Assembly (NCBI GenBank): GCA_016199985.1
Contig: JACQFQ010000037.1
Location: 186,001-250,000, forward strand
Direction of reading: 5' to 3'
DNA: 64,000 bases
From: Verrucomicrobiota bacterium
GTDB lineage: Bacteria > Verrucomicrobiota > Verrucomicrobiia > Limisphaerales > UBA11320
Under the pieces are notes generated by a model. It was not told the origin of the DNA. It was given only the letters and a program-made list of their open reading frames with translations, and ran no database searches. Position numbers and translations under genes: made by a program. Below, one piece after another: positions 35,444 through 43,929 of this stretch; the first letter of the stretch is position 1, and the number at the start of each line of letters is the position of its first letter.

Positions 35444-36361
35444 TTATCGGATCGATCCCGGCAAGGCGGGCTCCGCCAAGGCGTCGACCGCGTCAGCCTC
35501 CCAGCTCGCGAGCGGCGGCGTCCGCATCAATCGGTTCAGCGTCGTGATCGCCGCAAAGCGATTCTCCACTCCCAGCTTCGGATAAGACCGCAGCGCGTGC
35601 GTTTCCGCGGTTCGTTCGGAGATCCCAAGGATTCTGCCAATCTCAGAGTTCGTCTTGCCCTGGCACACCCAGAACAACACCTCCAACTCGCGCTTCGTCA
35701 AACCCCACTGGCCGTGGCTTCGGATGCGATCGGCAAAGGACTCTCGTTCCCACGGCTCGCTCTGGTTCTCCCGGACGATCGCCTGAGGCGACTCGGTTCG
35801 CAGCAGCTTCCAGCAGGTCTTCGCGATGTGCGGCAGGGCCAGGTTCAGGATCGCGCGGTCCCGCTCAGAAAAATCCGATCTCCATCGATGCATGCTCACC
35901 AACATCACCCGATCCGCGTGCGTCGGATCCGGAATCGCCGCCGCCATCTCGCAGTCGACGCGAAGCGGGCGGTAGAGGAGCCGGAACATCTCCGTGCGAT
36001 GAAAGCGCTCCCGCGAAACAACATCCGAAACCTTCCAGGCGCGCGTCGGATGATCGAACAGCACACGGTTCAAGGGATGCGTCCGCACCGCCCGCCAGAA
36101 GCCATTGTTGGAGCTCGGCATGAAGGGCTTCACCGGAGCGTAGCAGGCGGAGAGCATCCGCCGGGCGCCGGGCTGAAGGACATGGCATCCGGCGAATTCG
36201 AAAGGGATGGCCTCTCTGAGGGTTCCCAGCAGTTCCGGGCGCCAGGAACGACCGTCGCTGCGGGAGTACAGGTCCGCGGTCAAGCGAAGCAGAAACTCGC
36301 AATCACTCTGGCACAGCCGGTACACGATAAGACACACTACGCCGGAGATCCGCGAATTCAA
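35444..36361 (-). CDS. LuxR-family transcriptional regulator
   Basis: About 305 residues. The C-terminus is a LuxR/NarL-type HTH: LTKRELEVLFWVCQGKTNSEIGRILGISERTAETHALR with KLGVENRFAAI; the recognition-helix region carries an unusual ETHALRSYPKLG where VxxHxxxIxxKLG is commoner. The N-terminal ~200 residues have no receiver Asp pattern; they resemble the GAF-like ligand domains seen in other Verrucomicrobia LuxR proteins, but I cannot assign a ligand. The frame begins at TTG 36361; GTG 36325 is an equally plausible start. It is transcribed away from the CHRD gene, with a perfect palindrome between the two that is a likely operator for itself and the CHRD gene. It lies 27 bp upstream of the PSD1 operon on the same strand and may share its transcript. 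Confidence 0.82.
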   Translation of the reverse strand: MNSRISGVVCLIVYRLCQSDCEFLLRLTADLYSRSDGRSWRPELLGTLREAIPFEFAGCHVLQPGARRMLSACYAPVKPFMPSSNNGFWRAVRTHPLNRVLFDHPTRAWKVSDVVSRERFHRTEMFRLLYRPLRVDCEMAAAIPDPTHADRVMLVSMHRWRSDFSERDRAILNLALPHIAKTCWKLLRTESPQAIVRENQSEPWERESFADRIRSHGQWGLTKRELEVLFWVCQGKTNSEIGRILGISERTAETHALRSYPKLGVENRFAAITTLNRLMRTPPLASWEADAVDALAEPALPGSIR

Positions 36362-36369
36362 GCGGCGTC

Positions 36370-36385
36370 TACGGGGTTCCCCGTA
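36370..36385. promoter_or_regulatory. perfect palindrome TACGGGG-TT-CCCCGTA, putative LuxR operator
   Basis: Two perfect 7-bp arms with a 2-base centre, lying 9 bp from the LuxR TTG start and 70 bp from the CHRD ATG. A second, weaker inverted repeat GCGGG...CCCGC follows at 36415-36430. Both are in the divergent intergenic region, the expected place for an autoregulatory site. Binding by the adjacent regulator is inferred from position only. Confidence 0.5.
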
Positions 36386-36455
36386 TAGGCAACGAGCGAC
36401 CGTTGGGGATGATGGCGGGGTGCTACCCGCAGTCCGTTGTAAAGCGCAGTAATCT

Positions 36456-38807
36456 ATGACCTCTCATATGCCCTCGTGCGTGGTCGCATGTTTTGTGACC
36501 GCGATTCCCTTCGTAACGGAGCTATTCGCCCCCACCGCCGCGGAAGCACGTCAATGGCGAACGACACAAATACCGAACAGCACGCTGAAGTGCGCCATTT
36601 GCCACGTCAACGAACTGGGCGGCGGCACGCGCAACGCCTTTGGCTCGGATGTCGAAAAGTTCGTGGGAGCGGGATCCCCAAGCGCGTTCTGGAACGCGAC
36701 GCTCGCCGCCCTCGATTCCGACGGCGACGGATTCACGAACGGCGAGGAACTGGGCGACCCCGCGGGCACAGGGATTTCAACCGCTGGCTTCAAGATCACG
36801 CTGCCTGGCGATCCTGCGAGCAATCCGACTGGCAATAGGATGCCGACGGTCGCCTTCAGCGGCCCGGTGAGCGGCACGACCTTCAGCGCGGGCGCCGCGG
36901 TCACGCTGACCGCGAACCCCATCGACGCCGATGGGTCCATCAGCAAGGTGGAGTTCTTTGAAGGCGTGAAGAAGCTGGGAGAAGCGCTCGCCGCTCCGTT
37001 CTCGGTGGTGGTCTCTCCTCTGCCCGGAAGCCATGTTTTCTCCGCCAAAGCGACCGACGATCGCGGCGGCACGGCGAGGACCACGGCGAGCATCACTGTG
37101 AAGATCAGCGCGGCGCTGCCTCTCCAGGTCGCGGCGATTGAGCGACAAGGCGACACGGACGCGGCCATGCGCTGGACGGGCGGCGTGGGCCCCTTCGTCG
37201 TGCAAACGCGGCCCAGCCTCGCCGCGCCCGGATGGATCAACGGCCCCGTCGTCTTGACCCACGACGCGACTGTGGCGATGTCGCCCGACACCGGATTCGT
37301 CCGGGTGATGGACATCGGCAACATCGATCCCATCGGCTTGAGCTGCTATCTCCGCGGAGAACTCGAGCGACCGACCCCCGTTGTGGTCCCCGCCGCGTCC
37401 GGGTTCGGGCTGTTCCGAATCGAGGGAAACAATCTCGTGTTCGATGTCCGCGCGACGGGCCTTACAGGCAAGGCGCTGGCGGCTCATATTCACGGCCCCG
37501 CCGGCGTGGATGAAACAGCGCCTCCGATGATTGATCTCGCGGGCTTCGCCGTCGGCGACCTGGCCACGTCGGCCGCGGCGTCCGGCACGGTTCCGCTCAG
37601 CCCCGAGCAGAAGGCCGCGATTCTGAATGGTCGCGCCTACGTGAACTTCCACACAGAGGCCAATCGAGACGGGGAAATCCGTGGACAGATCGTTCCCGTG
37701 CTCATGGAGTCGCTCATCCTCGGACACGAGGAAACGCCTCAGCCCATCGCCACTCCCGGCTTCGGATCCGCCGGCCTGCTCCTGGTTGGCAACCAGCTGA
37801 GTTTCAACATCAGCTATCACAATCTTACCGGACCCGCGATCGCGGCCCACATCCATGGGCCTGCGGCGGCCGGTGAAAGCGCGGGAGTTCTCTTCGATTT
37901 GTCCGACTACAAGGTGGGAGACCTTGGCGTCTCCGGGGCCTTCGCCGGAACAATCACGCTGACGCCCGCGCAGCTTTCCGCTGTCGCCGCCGGCAGGACT
38001 TACATCAACGTCCACACTCCGGACCACCAGGGCGGAGAGGCGCGCGGGCAAGTGCTGCCGCATCTGACCGCGACCCCGCTCACCACCCTGATCAACGGCG
38101 ACTCCGAGCGGCCCACTACTATCGTCTCCACGGGCTCCGGGCTCGGCATCCTCAGATTGGAGAACGATGAGCTGCGCTTCGACATCGCGTACAAAGGCCT
38201 GAGCGCCGCGGCCATGGCCGGGCACTTCCACGGGCCCGCGAAAGCTTCAGCGTCCACCAACGTCGTGGTCGACCTGACGCCGTTCAACGGCGGCGGCTGG
38301 GGCGTCAATGGATCGATCTCGGGCTACGTCAAGCTGGTGACGAACCAGATCACCGCCGCCAAGACAGGGCTGCTTTATGTCAACCTGCACACGCCCGCCA
38401 ACCCGCAGGGGGAGATCCGCGGACAGATCGTGCCTTCCGTGATGCAGGTCGCCCTGGATCCTTCGAAGGAGATTCCTTCCCTCGCGATCGTCGGAATCGG
38501 CTCGGGGATCGGCTCCGTGATCCTGGCGCACGACAACCTCAGCCTCAGCGTCGACTACCGCTTCCTCAGCGGCGTCGCCACCGCGGCGCATATCCATGGA
38601 CCCGGAACAACAAGCCAGAGCGTCGGCGTCCTCGTCGACATCGAGCCCCTCAAGGGCACGGGCGGCCTCGGAATCTCCGGCGGATTCGGCGGCGCGATCA
38701 AGGCGGACGCCAAGCTTATCAACGCGATGGTGGATGGGCTGACCTACGTGAATGTCCACACGGCAAACAACAAGAACGGAGAGATCCGCGGACAGATCAC
38801 GCGATGA
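36456..38807 (+). CDS. secreted four-CHRD-domain protein with N-terminal CxxCH and Ca-binding loop
   Basis: 783 residues (or from the Met at 36468), exported by a signal peptide ending near PTAAEA. Residues ~33-115 have CAICH at 46-50 and the calcium-type loop DSDGDGFTNGEE near 87, like temptin-type Cys/Ca modules; heme binding is possible but not needed. A Big/PKD-like beta domain covers ~128-216, then a short VVQTRPSLAAPGW...FVRV segment. Four CHRD domains follow at ~296-415, 417-535, 542-658 and 663-782, each with AAHIHGPA or HFHGPA and ending DGEIRGQI or similar. CHRD domains were named from chordin and occur in many bacterial secreted proteins; their ligand is not known. The gene is divergent from the LuxR regulator and is followed by a strong terminator. 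Confidence 0.88.
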   Translation: MTSHMPSCVVACFVTAIPFVTELFAPTAAEARQWRTTQIPNSTLKCAICHVNELGGGTRNAFGSDVEKFVGAGSPSAFWNATLAALDSDGDGFTNGEELGDPAGTGISTAGFKITLPGDPASNPTGNRMPTVAFSGPVSGTTFSAGAAVTLTANPIDADGSISKVEFFEGVKKLGEALAAPFSVVVSPLPGSHVFSAKATDDRGGTARTTASITVKISAALPLQVAAIERQGDTDAAMRWTGGVGPFVVQTRPSLAAPGWINGPVVLTHDATVAMSPDTGFVRVMDIGNIDPIGLSCYLRGELERPTPVVVPAASGFGLFRIEGNNLVFDVRATGLTGKALAAHIHGPAGVDETAPPMIDLAGFAVGDLATSAAASGTVPLSPEQKAAILNGRAYVNFHTEANRDGEIRGQIVPVLMESLILGHEETPQPIATPGFGSAGLLLVGNQLSFNISYHNLTGPAIAAHIHGPAAAGESAGVLFDLSDYKVGDLGVSGAFAGTITLTPAQLSAVAAGRTYINVHTPDHQGGEARGQVLPHLTATPLTTLINGDSERPTTIVSTGSGLGILRLENDELRFDIAYKGLSAAAMAGHFHGPAKASASTNVVVDLTPFNGGGWGVNGSISGYVKLVTNQITAAKTGLLYVNLHTPANPQGEIRGQIVPSVMQVALDPSKEIPSLAIVGIGSGIGSVILAHDNLSLSVDYRFLSGVATAAHIHGPGTTSQSVGVLVDIEPLKGTGGLGISGGFGGAIKADAKLINAMVDGLTYVNVHTANNKNGEIRGQITR

Positions 38808-38868
38808 CAGCCTAGCCTGATTGCCGCTCCTTTGCCCGGAGGGGACGAACCCCCGCTGCGCTCAGAAG

Positions 38869-38908
38869 AAACCCCGATGGGGCCGCTCAACCGGCGCCAT
38901 CGGGGTTT
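38869..38908 (+). terminator. strong intrinsic terminator after the CHRD gene
   Basis: AAACCCCGATGG (38869-38880) pairs perfectly with CCATCGGGGTTT (38897-38908) over 12 bp around a 16-base loop, followed by GTCTTG. The T-run is short, but the stem is the strongest in the window. It separates the CHRD gene from the SIS-domain gene. Confidence 0.75.
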
Positions 38909-38948
38909 GTCTTGCGTCCGAAAGGAAGCGCCGTATCGTCCGCGCTTC

Positions 38949-39749
38949 ATGAGTCCTGCCGAAGATTACCTGCGTCAGTGCGGCGACCTGATCTCCCGCG
39001 TTCGCGAGCAGCAGCCCGCCATCCAAACCGCCGCGGACTGGTTCTCGAAGACCATCCTGGCCGGACGCATGGTGCATCTCTTCGGATCCGGGCACTCGCG
39101 CATTCTCGTCGAGGAGATGTGGCCGCGCTACGGCTCCTTTCCCGGCTTCAACCCGATCGTCGAGCTCAGCCTGAGTTTTCACAACCTCGTGGTCGGAGCG
39201 AACGGACAACGACAGGCGATGTTCCTGGAGAACGTCGGAGGGCTCGCCGCCCGCATTCTCCGAAACTTCGATCTCTCGCCCTTGGACAGCGCGCTCGTCG
39301 CCTCCTCCAGCGGGTGCAACCGCGTGCCGGTGGAGATGGCCGAGGAGTTCCAGCGCCGCGGGGTGAAGGTGGTCGCGATCATCAGCCGTCGCCACTCGGA
39401 GGCGAGCGAGGCCCGGCATCCCGCGGGCAGGAAGCTCCAGGATTTCGCGGACTTGGTCCTCGACACCGGAGCGCCCGTGGGGGACGCGATGGTGACGCTC
39501 GACGGACTCGACACTCCCGTCGCGCCGGGATCCACGGTCGGAGGATGCCTCCTGATCAATTGCGTCAAGGCCGAGGTCGCGGCTCGGTTGATCGCCGCGC
39601 AGTCGCCGCCGACGGTTCTCACCGCGGGCGCGGTCGTGGGGGCGGCGCGAGCCAACGAGCTCTTCGAAGCGGCCTACGACGAACACGCCCGCAGGCTGGC
39701 CAAGCTGTACCAAAACCTCGGCGCCGAAGCGGCGCCGCGGGCTCGCTAG
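38949..39749 (+). CDS. SIS-domain phosphosugar-binding protein (sugar isomerase-like)
   Basis: 266 residues from ATG 38949, which follows the terminator; the frame is open further upstream, but that part lies in the hairpin. It resembles the UPF0309/sugar isomerase domain proteins: ILAGRMVHLFGSGHSRILVEEMWPRYG is the first SIS motif with the conserved Ser-rich phosphosugar loop, LVASSSGCNRVPVEMAEEF the second, and GSTVGGCLLINCVKAE a third typical block. A cytoplasmic role in binding or isomerising a phosphosugar is expected, with the substrate unknown. Only 47 bp separate it from queE on the same strand, so co-transcription is possible although the two pathways are unrelated. Confidence 0.88.
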   Translation: MSPAEDYLRQCGDLISRVREQQPAIQTAADWFSKTILAGRMVHLFGSGHSRILVEEMWPRYGSFPGFNPIVELSLSFHNLVVGANGQRQAMFLENVGGLAARILRNFDLSPLDSALVASSSGCNRVPVEMAEEFQRRGVKVVAIISRRHSEASEARHPAGRKLQDFADLVLDTGAPVGDAMVTLDGLDTPVAPGSTVGGCLLINCVKAEVAARLIAAQSPPTVLTAGAVVGAARANELFEAAYDEHARRLAKLYQNLGAEAAPRAR

Positions 39750-39796
39750 GTCGAAACGTCTTGGGACCGAGGACCCCCATTGCTAGCCTGCCTCTC

Positions 39797-40534
39797 ATGA
39801 GCCTGGAGTCCCTGGTCGTCAACGAGGTCTACCTGAGCGTGCAGGGTGAAAGCACCTTCGCCGGGCTGCCGTGCGTTTTCATTCGGCTCACAGCCTGCAA
39901 TCTGCGCTGCTCCTACTGCGACACCGCCTACGCGTTCACGGAAGGCGCGAGAAAAACGCCCGAGGAAATCCTCAGCGCGGTCGAGCGACTCGCCCAGCCC
40001 TACTCCGCCTCGGCCCCCGGAGGCCGGCTCCCTCTGATCGAATTCACCGGCGGGGAGCCTCTGCTTCAGAAAGGCAGCCCGGCGCTGATGCGCGAGCTTT
40101 GCGATCGCGGCTTCACCGTATTGGTCGAAACCAGCGGCGCGATCGACATCTCACCGCTGGATCCGAGGGTTCGCCGCATCATGGACCTGAAATGCCCGAG
40201 CAGCGGGGAGGTTGAAAGAAACCTGTGGAGCAACCTGGCCCAGCTGCGATCCACCGATGAAATCAAGTTCGTCATCGGCACCGAGGAGGACTACGCGTGG
40301 ATGAAGGAACAGATGGAAAAGCATCGGCTGTCCGCCGTGTGCCCGATCCTCGTCTCCTGGGTCCATCCGTTGAAGCCCGACCAGCAGGCCCCCAGCCTCA
40401 AGCCTGTCCCCGCCGGGCAGACTCCGCTCACCCGTCTGGACCTCGTGAACCGCATGCTCCGTGACGCCCTGCCAGCGCGTTTCCAGCTCCAGATGCACAA
40501 AGTCATCTGGCCTCCGGAGGAACGAGGCGTGTAG
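39797..40534 (+). CDS. queE: 7-carboxy-7-deazaguanine synthase
   Basis: A 245-residue radical-SAM enzyme converting 6-carboxy-tetrahydropterin to 7-carboxy-7-deazaguanine in queuosine/preQ1 biosynthesis. The radical-SAM cluster ligands are Cys34, Cys38 and Cys41 in TACNLRCSYCDT, preceded by VYLSVQGESTFAGLPCVFIRL, which is diagnostic of QueE; FTGGEPLLQ is the GGEP SAM-binding motif. It also has the family's MDLKCPSSGE and DEIKFVI segments. ATG 39797 gives a protein of normal length. No queC, queD or queF lies within the window, so the pathway genes are scattered or missing here. Confidence 0.95.
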   Translation: MSLESLVVNEVYLSVQGESTFAGLPCVFIRLTACNLRCSYCDTAYAFTEGARKTPEEILSAVERLAQPYSASAPGGRLPLIEFTGGEPLLQKGSPALMRELCDRGFTVLVETSGAIDISPLDPRVRRIMDLKCPSSGEVERNLWSNLAQLRSTDEIKFVIGTEEDYAWMKEQMEKHRLSAVCPILVSWVHPLKPDQQAPSLKPVPAGQTPLTRLDLVNRMLRDALPARFQLQMHKVIWPPEERGV

Positions 40535-40589
40535 AAGCCGCAGAATTGCTTTGTAACATTTCGATTCCCGCAGTGTCATTGGTTTTATC

Positions 40590-41918
40590 TTGAACGCCAC
40601 TTCAGTCCGCAAGTCTCCCTGGCCGCGCCGTTTGGGCGCGCTGTGCCTTCTCCTCCTGATCGCGGGAGGCATCGGCGGCTACGTTTACTACAGCAAGCAC
40701 CGTCCCACGCTCGTTCACGTGGCGAAGGCCGCGCGACGGGACGTGATCGAAAGCGTGGTGGCCAATGGCCGGCTGCAACCGGTCGTCCAGGTCAAGATCA
40801 GCCCGGAGGTGAGCGGAGAGATCATCGATCTGCCGGTGCGAGAAGGCCAGCGCGTCAAGAAAGGAGACCTGCTGCTGCGCATCCGCCCCGACAACTACAT
40901 CGCCTCCCGACGCTCCGCCGAGGCGAGCTACAAGGCCTCCGTAGCCAGCCTCGCGCAATCGGCCGCCAGCCTGGAGAAGACCGAAATCGAGTACCGTCGC
41001 AACCAGTCGCTCATGCGCGATCATCTCATCTCGGAAACGGTGTGGGTCGAGGCTCAAACCGCTCGCGACGTGGCCAAGGCCAGCCACGACAGCTTCGCCC
41101 ATCAGGTCGACGTCGCCAAAGCCGCGCTCGCCAGAGCCGAGGAGGAGCTCAACAAGACCACCATCGCGTCGCCCATCGATGGAACGATCAGCCGGCTCAA
41201 CTCCCAACTCGGCGAGCGCGTGGTCGGCACAGCGATGATGACGGGCACCGAGGTGATGGTCGTCGCGGATCTCAGCGTGATGGAGGCCCGCGTGGAGGTC
41301 GGAGAAATGGATGTCGTGCTCATGCAAACCGGCCTGATCGCCTCGCTCGAGGTCGACGCCTTCCGAGACCGCAAGTTCAAGGGCCGCATCACCGAGGTGG
41401 CCAACTCCTCCAAGAACTCGGCGAACACCTCCCTCGGCGGAGGGGCGGGCACGGGATCGCAGGACGCCACCCGCTTCGAAGTCCGCGTTCGCATCGAGGA
41501 GAAGGAGTATTTCCGCCCGGGAATGTCGGTGACCGCGCAGGTGGAAACCCGCCGACGCGCGAACGTCCTCACCATTCCCATTCCCTGCGTCACCACCCGA
41601 TTGCTGACGAACGCCCCGGTCATCCCCGCCTCGAGCGACCCGGCGCCGCGGACGCCTCGAGCCATCGCGCCCGAACCCAGCCGTGAGCGGATCCGACCGA
41701 CTGAAGTGGTCTTCGTTCGAGACGGCGCGGTCGTCCACGCCCGCCCCGTCAAGCGCGGGATCAGCGACGACATGTACGTCGAGATTCTGGAAGGCCTGAT
41801 GGAGCAAGAGGAGGTCGTGAGCGCCGGCGCTCAGGCCATCAGCCGCGATCTCATGGAGGGCGCCCGGGTGGAGGTCACCCAGGAACCGTTGAAGGCAACG
41901 CCCACGGGCTCGCCTTGA
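40590..41918 (+). CDS. MacA-like periplasmic adaptor of a tripartite efflux system
   Basis: 442 residues, starting at TTG 40590 since no upstream ATG is available. One N-terminal membrane anchor ([20 protein letters not shown]), then the membrane-fusion-protein layout: a biotinyl-lipoyl half ([33 protein letters not shown]), an alpha-helical hairpin (~95-180, Ala/Gln-rich), the second lipoyl half ([14 protein letters not shown]), and a beta-barrel ([14 protein letters not shown]). A Pro-rich segment near residues 350-370 ([18 protein letters not shown]) interrupts the C-terminal membrane-proximal domain. It probably joins the following ABC genes to an outer-membrane channel not encoded here. 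First gene of a tight four-gene operon. Confidence 0.9.
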   Translation: MNATSVRKSPWPRRLGALCLLLLIAGGIGGYVYYSKHRPTLVHVAKAARRDVIESVVANGRLQPVVQVKISPEVSGEIIDLPVREGQRVKKGDLLLRIRPDNYIASRRSAEASYKASVASLAQSAASLEKTEIEYRRNQSLMRDHLISETVWVEAQTARDVAKASHDSFAHQVDVAKAALARAEEELNKTTIASPIDGTISRLNSQLGERVVGTAMMTGTEVMVVADLSVMEARVEVGEMDVVLMQTGLIASLEVDAFRDRKFKGRITEVANSSKNSANTSLGGGAGTGSQDATRFEVRVRIEEKEYFRPGMSVTAQVETRRRANVLTIPIPCVTTRLLTNAPVIPASSDPAPRTPRAIAPEPSRERIRPTEVVFVRDGAVVHARPVKRGISDDMYVEILEGLMEQEEVVSAGAQAISRDLMEGARVEVTQEPLKATPTGSP

Positions 41919-41937
41919 TTCCTCCCCAAGGCCCGCC

Positions 41938-42693
41938 ATGCCGCTCATCCATCTGGAGAACTTGTCGCGACGTTACGTGATGGGCGCCGAGGTGATCCAC
42001 GCCCTCCGATCGGTCTCCCTGTCGATCGAGAAGGGCGAGTATGTGGCGATCATGGGGGCGTCCGGATCCGGGAAGTCCACCTTGATGAACCTGATCGGCT
42101 GCCTCGACACCCCCACCGAAGGACGTTACCAGCTGAACGGACACGAGGTCAGCTCCCTCGACGACGATCAGCTCGCGGAGATCCGGAGTCGCGAGATTGG
42201 GTTCGTGTTCCAGACCTTCAACCTCCTGCCGCGCTCCACCGCGCTGCAGAACGTCGAGCTCCCCCTCGTCTACGCCGGCGTCTCGCGATCGGACCGGCAG
42301 GCCCGGGCGATCGAGGCGCTGACGCACGTTGGACTGCTCGACCGGATGCGGCACAAGCCCAACGAGCTCTCCGGAGGCCAGCGACAGCGCGTCGCCATCG
42401 CCCGGGCTTTGGTCGCAAGACCGTCCATCATTCTCGCCGACGAGCCCACGGGCAGCCTCGATTCCACGACCGGGGCGGAAATCATGTCGCTCTTCGGCGA
42501 ACTCTCCGACAAGGGCAACACCGTGATCCTGATCACCCACGAGGAGTCGATCGCCCTCCGCGCGCGCCGAATTGTTCGTCTGCGCGATGGGAACATCTTC
42601 GCCGACAAGCCCGTCCTGGAGGCCTCTCTCCCCGAGACGGAAGGCGAGGCGCCTCCTGGCCCGCCCTCCCCTCCAGCGCGCGCCGGAGAATGA
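41938..42693 (+). CDS. ABC transporter ATP-binding protein, MacB/LolD type
   Basis: A 251-residue nucleotide-binding subunit. Walker [10 protein letters not shown] at 40-48, Q-loop [11 protein letters not shown] near 87, signature [15 protein letters not shown] near 144, Walker [13 protein letters not shown] near 164, and the H-loop His in LITHEES. The family (MacB, LolD, FtsE) powers mechanotransmission or export of antibiotics, lipoproteins or peptides through a permease without a classic translocation pore. It is separate from its permeases, unlike single-chain MacB. Spacing to the adaptor is 19 bp and to the first permease 6 bp, which fits one operon. The Pro-rich tail ([17 protein letters not shown]) looks unstructured. 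Confidence 0.95.
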   Translation: MPLIHLENLSRRYVMGAEVIHALRSVSLSIEKGEYVAIMGASGSGKSTLMNLIGCLDTPTEGRYQLNGHEVSSLDDDQLAEIRSREIGFVFQTFNLLPRSTALQNVELPLVYAGVSRSDRQARAIEALTHVGLLDRMRHKPNELSGGQRQRVAIARALVARPSIILADEPTGSLDSTTGAEIMSLFGELSDKGNTVILITHEESIALRARRIVRLRDGNIFADKPVLEASLPETEGEAPPGPPSPPARAGE

Positions 42694-42699
42694 ACCGCC

Positions 42700-43929
42700 A
42701 TGCGATGGGCCCATGAAGCGCTGGAGTGCGGAGGGATCGCCTGGGACGCCTTGCGGGCCCATCGACTTCGCTCCGCCCTGACGGCTCTCGGCATCATTGT
42801 GGGGATCGTCACCGTGACGCTGATGGGCATGACGCTCGACGGACTCAACGCCGCCTTCCAGAGCAACCTGGCGAAACTCGGCGCCGAGACGCTCTATGTC
42901 CAGCGCCTGCCCTGGCAGATCACCTCCTACGCCGAGTGGCTCAAGCTCAGCAAGCGAACCGAGTTCGGCTGGTCGCAGGCCCGCCGCTTGGAAGGCAACA
43001 TGACGAACGCCGTCGCCGCGGCGCCCATCACCGAAGGGCGATTCACGGTGAAATACAGGGAGCGCAGCGGGTCCGGAGTGTCGGTGCTGGGCACGACCCC
43101 GGAATACGCGATCACCGCGGGCCTGACGCTCTCGGAAGGACGCTTTCTCAGCCGCGATGAGTGCGAAGGAGGCCGCCCTGTTTGCGCGATCGGATTCCTG
43201 GTCGCCAGCAACCTCTTCCGGGGCGCCAACCCCATCGGCGAGCGGCTCCGCATCGAGAACGAGTCCGTGGAGGTCATCGGAGTCATGGCCAAGCGCGGCA
43301 GCTTCATGGGGCTCTACAGCTTCGACAATCAGGTGGTTCTTCCGGCGAGGTTTTACCTTGGCGCGTTCCAGCGCTACTCGGAGTTCACCGTGCAGGTCAA
43401 GGCCCCCGGCGCCGACGTTCTGCGGCAGCTCGAGGACGAAGCGAGGGTGGTGATGCGCGTCCTGCGGCGTTTATCGCCGGGAGCCCCCGACGACTTCGCC
43501 ATCAACCAGCAGCAAAGCCTCCTCGACTCCTTCGGAAAGGTGGCGGGAGTGATCGGAAGCGTGGGATTCTTCATCAGCGGACTCTCGCTGCTCGTCGGCG
43601 CCATCGGGATCATGAACATCATGTACGTGTCCGTGGCCGAGCGGACCCGGGAGATCGGCATCCGGAAGGCGATCGGCGCGAAGCGGCGCGCGATCCTGCT
43701 GCAATTCCTCGCCGAGGCGGCGGCCCTGTGCCTGATCGCCGGCCTCTGCGGTTTGCTGCTCGCCTGGGCGCTCTCGCTTCTCATCGCGACGCGCCTTCCC
43801 GTCCGCATGTCGTTCGGCGTCGCCTTTCTCGCCCTGTCCGTCTCGATCGCGGTGGGCGTCGTGTCCGGCTTTCTGCCCGCGTGGCGGGCCGCCCGCATGG
43901 ACCCCGTGGAGGCGCTGCGCAATGAGTAG
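42700..43929 (+). CDS. MacB-type ABC permease 1 (MacB_PCD-FtsX)
   Basis: 409 residues: one N-terminal membrane helix (LTALGIIVGIVTVTLMGM), a large periplasmic MacB_PCD domain (~45-270), then three C-terminal helices of the FtsX domain with NIMYVSVAERTREIGIRKAIGAKRRAILLQFL, the coupling segment conserved in the family, and ending in PAWRAARMDPVEALRNE. It likely pairs with the second permease as a heterodimer on the ATPase dimer. Its end overlaps the start of permease 2 by 8 bp (ATGAGTAG), so the two are translationally coupled. Substrate unknown. Confidence 0.93.
   Translation: MRWAHEALECGGIAWDALRAHRLRSALTALGIIVGIVTVTLMGMTLDGLNAAFQSNLAKLGAETLYVQRLPWQITSYAEWLKLSKRTEFGWSQARRLEGNMTNAVAAAPITEGRFTVKYRERSGSGVSVLGTTPEYAITAGLTLSEGRFLSRDECEGGRPVCAIGFLVASNLFRGANPIGERLRIENESVEVIGVMAKRGSFMGLYSFDNQVVLPARFYLGAFQRYSEFTVQVKAPGADVLRQLEDEARVVMRVLRRLSPGAPDDFAINQQQSLLDSFGKVAGVIGSVGFFISGLSLLVGAIGIMNIMYVSVAERTREIGIRKAIGAKRRAILLQFLAEAAALCLIAGLCGLLLAWALSLLIATRLPVRMSFGVAFLALSVSIAVGVVSGFLPAWRAARMDPVEALRNE

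Noticed and set aside
38832..38948. N-terminal extension of the SIS-domain frame
   Set aside because: It would overlap the terminator hairpin, and ATG 38949 gives the normal family start.
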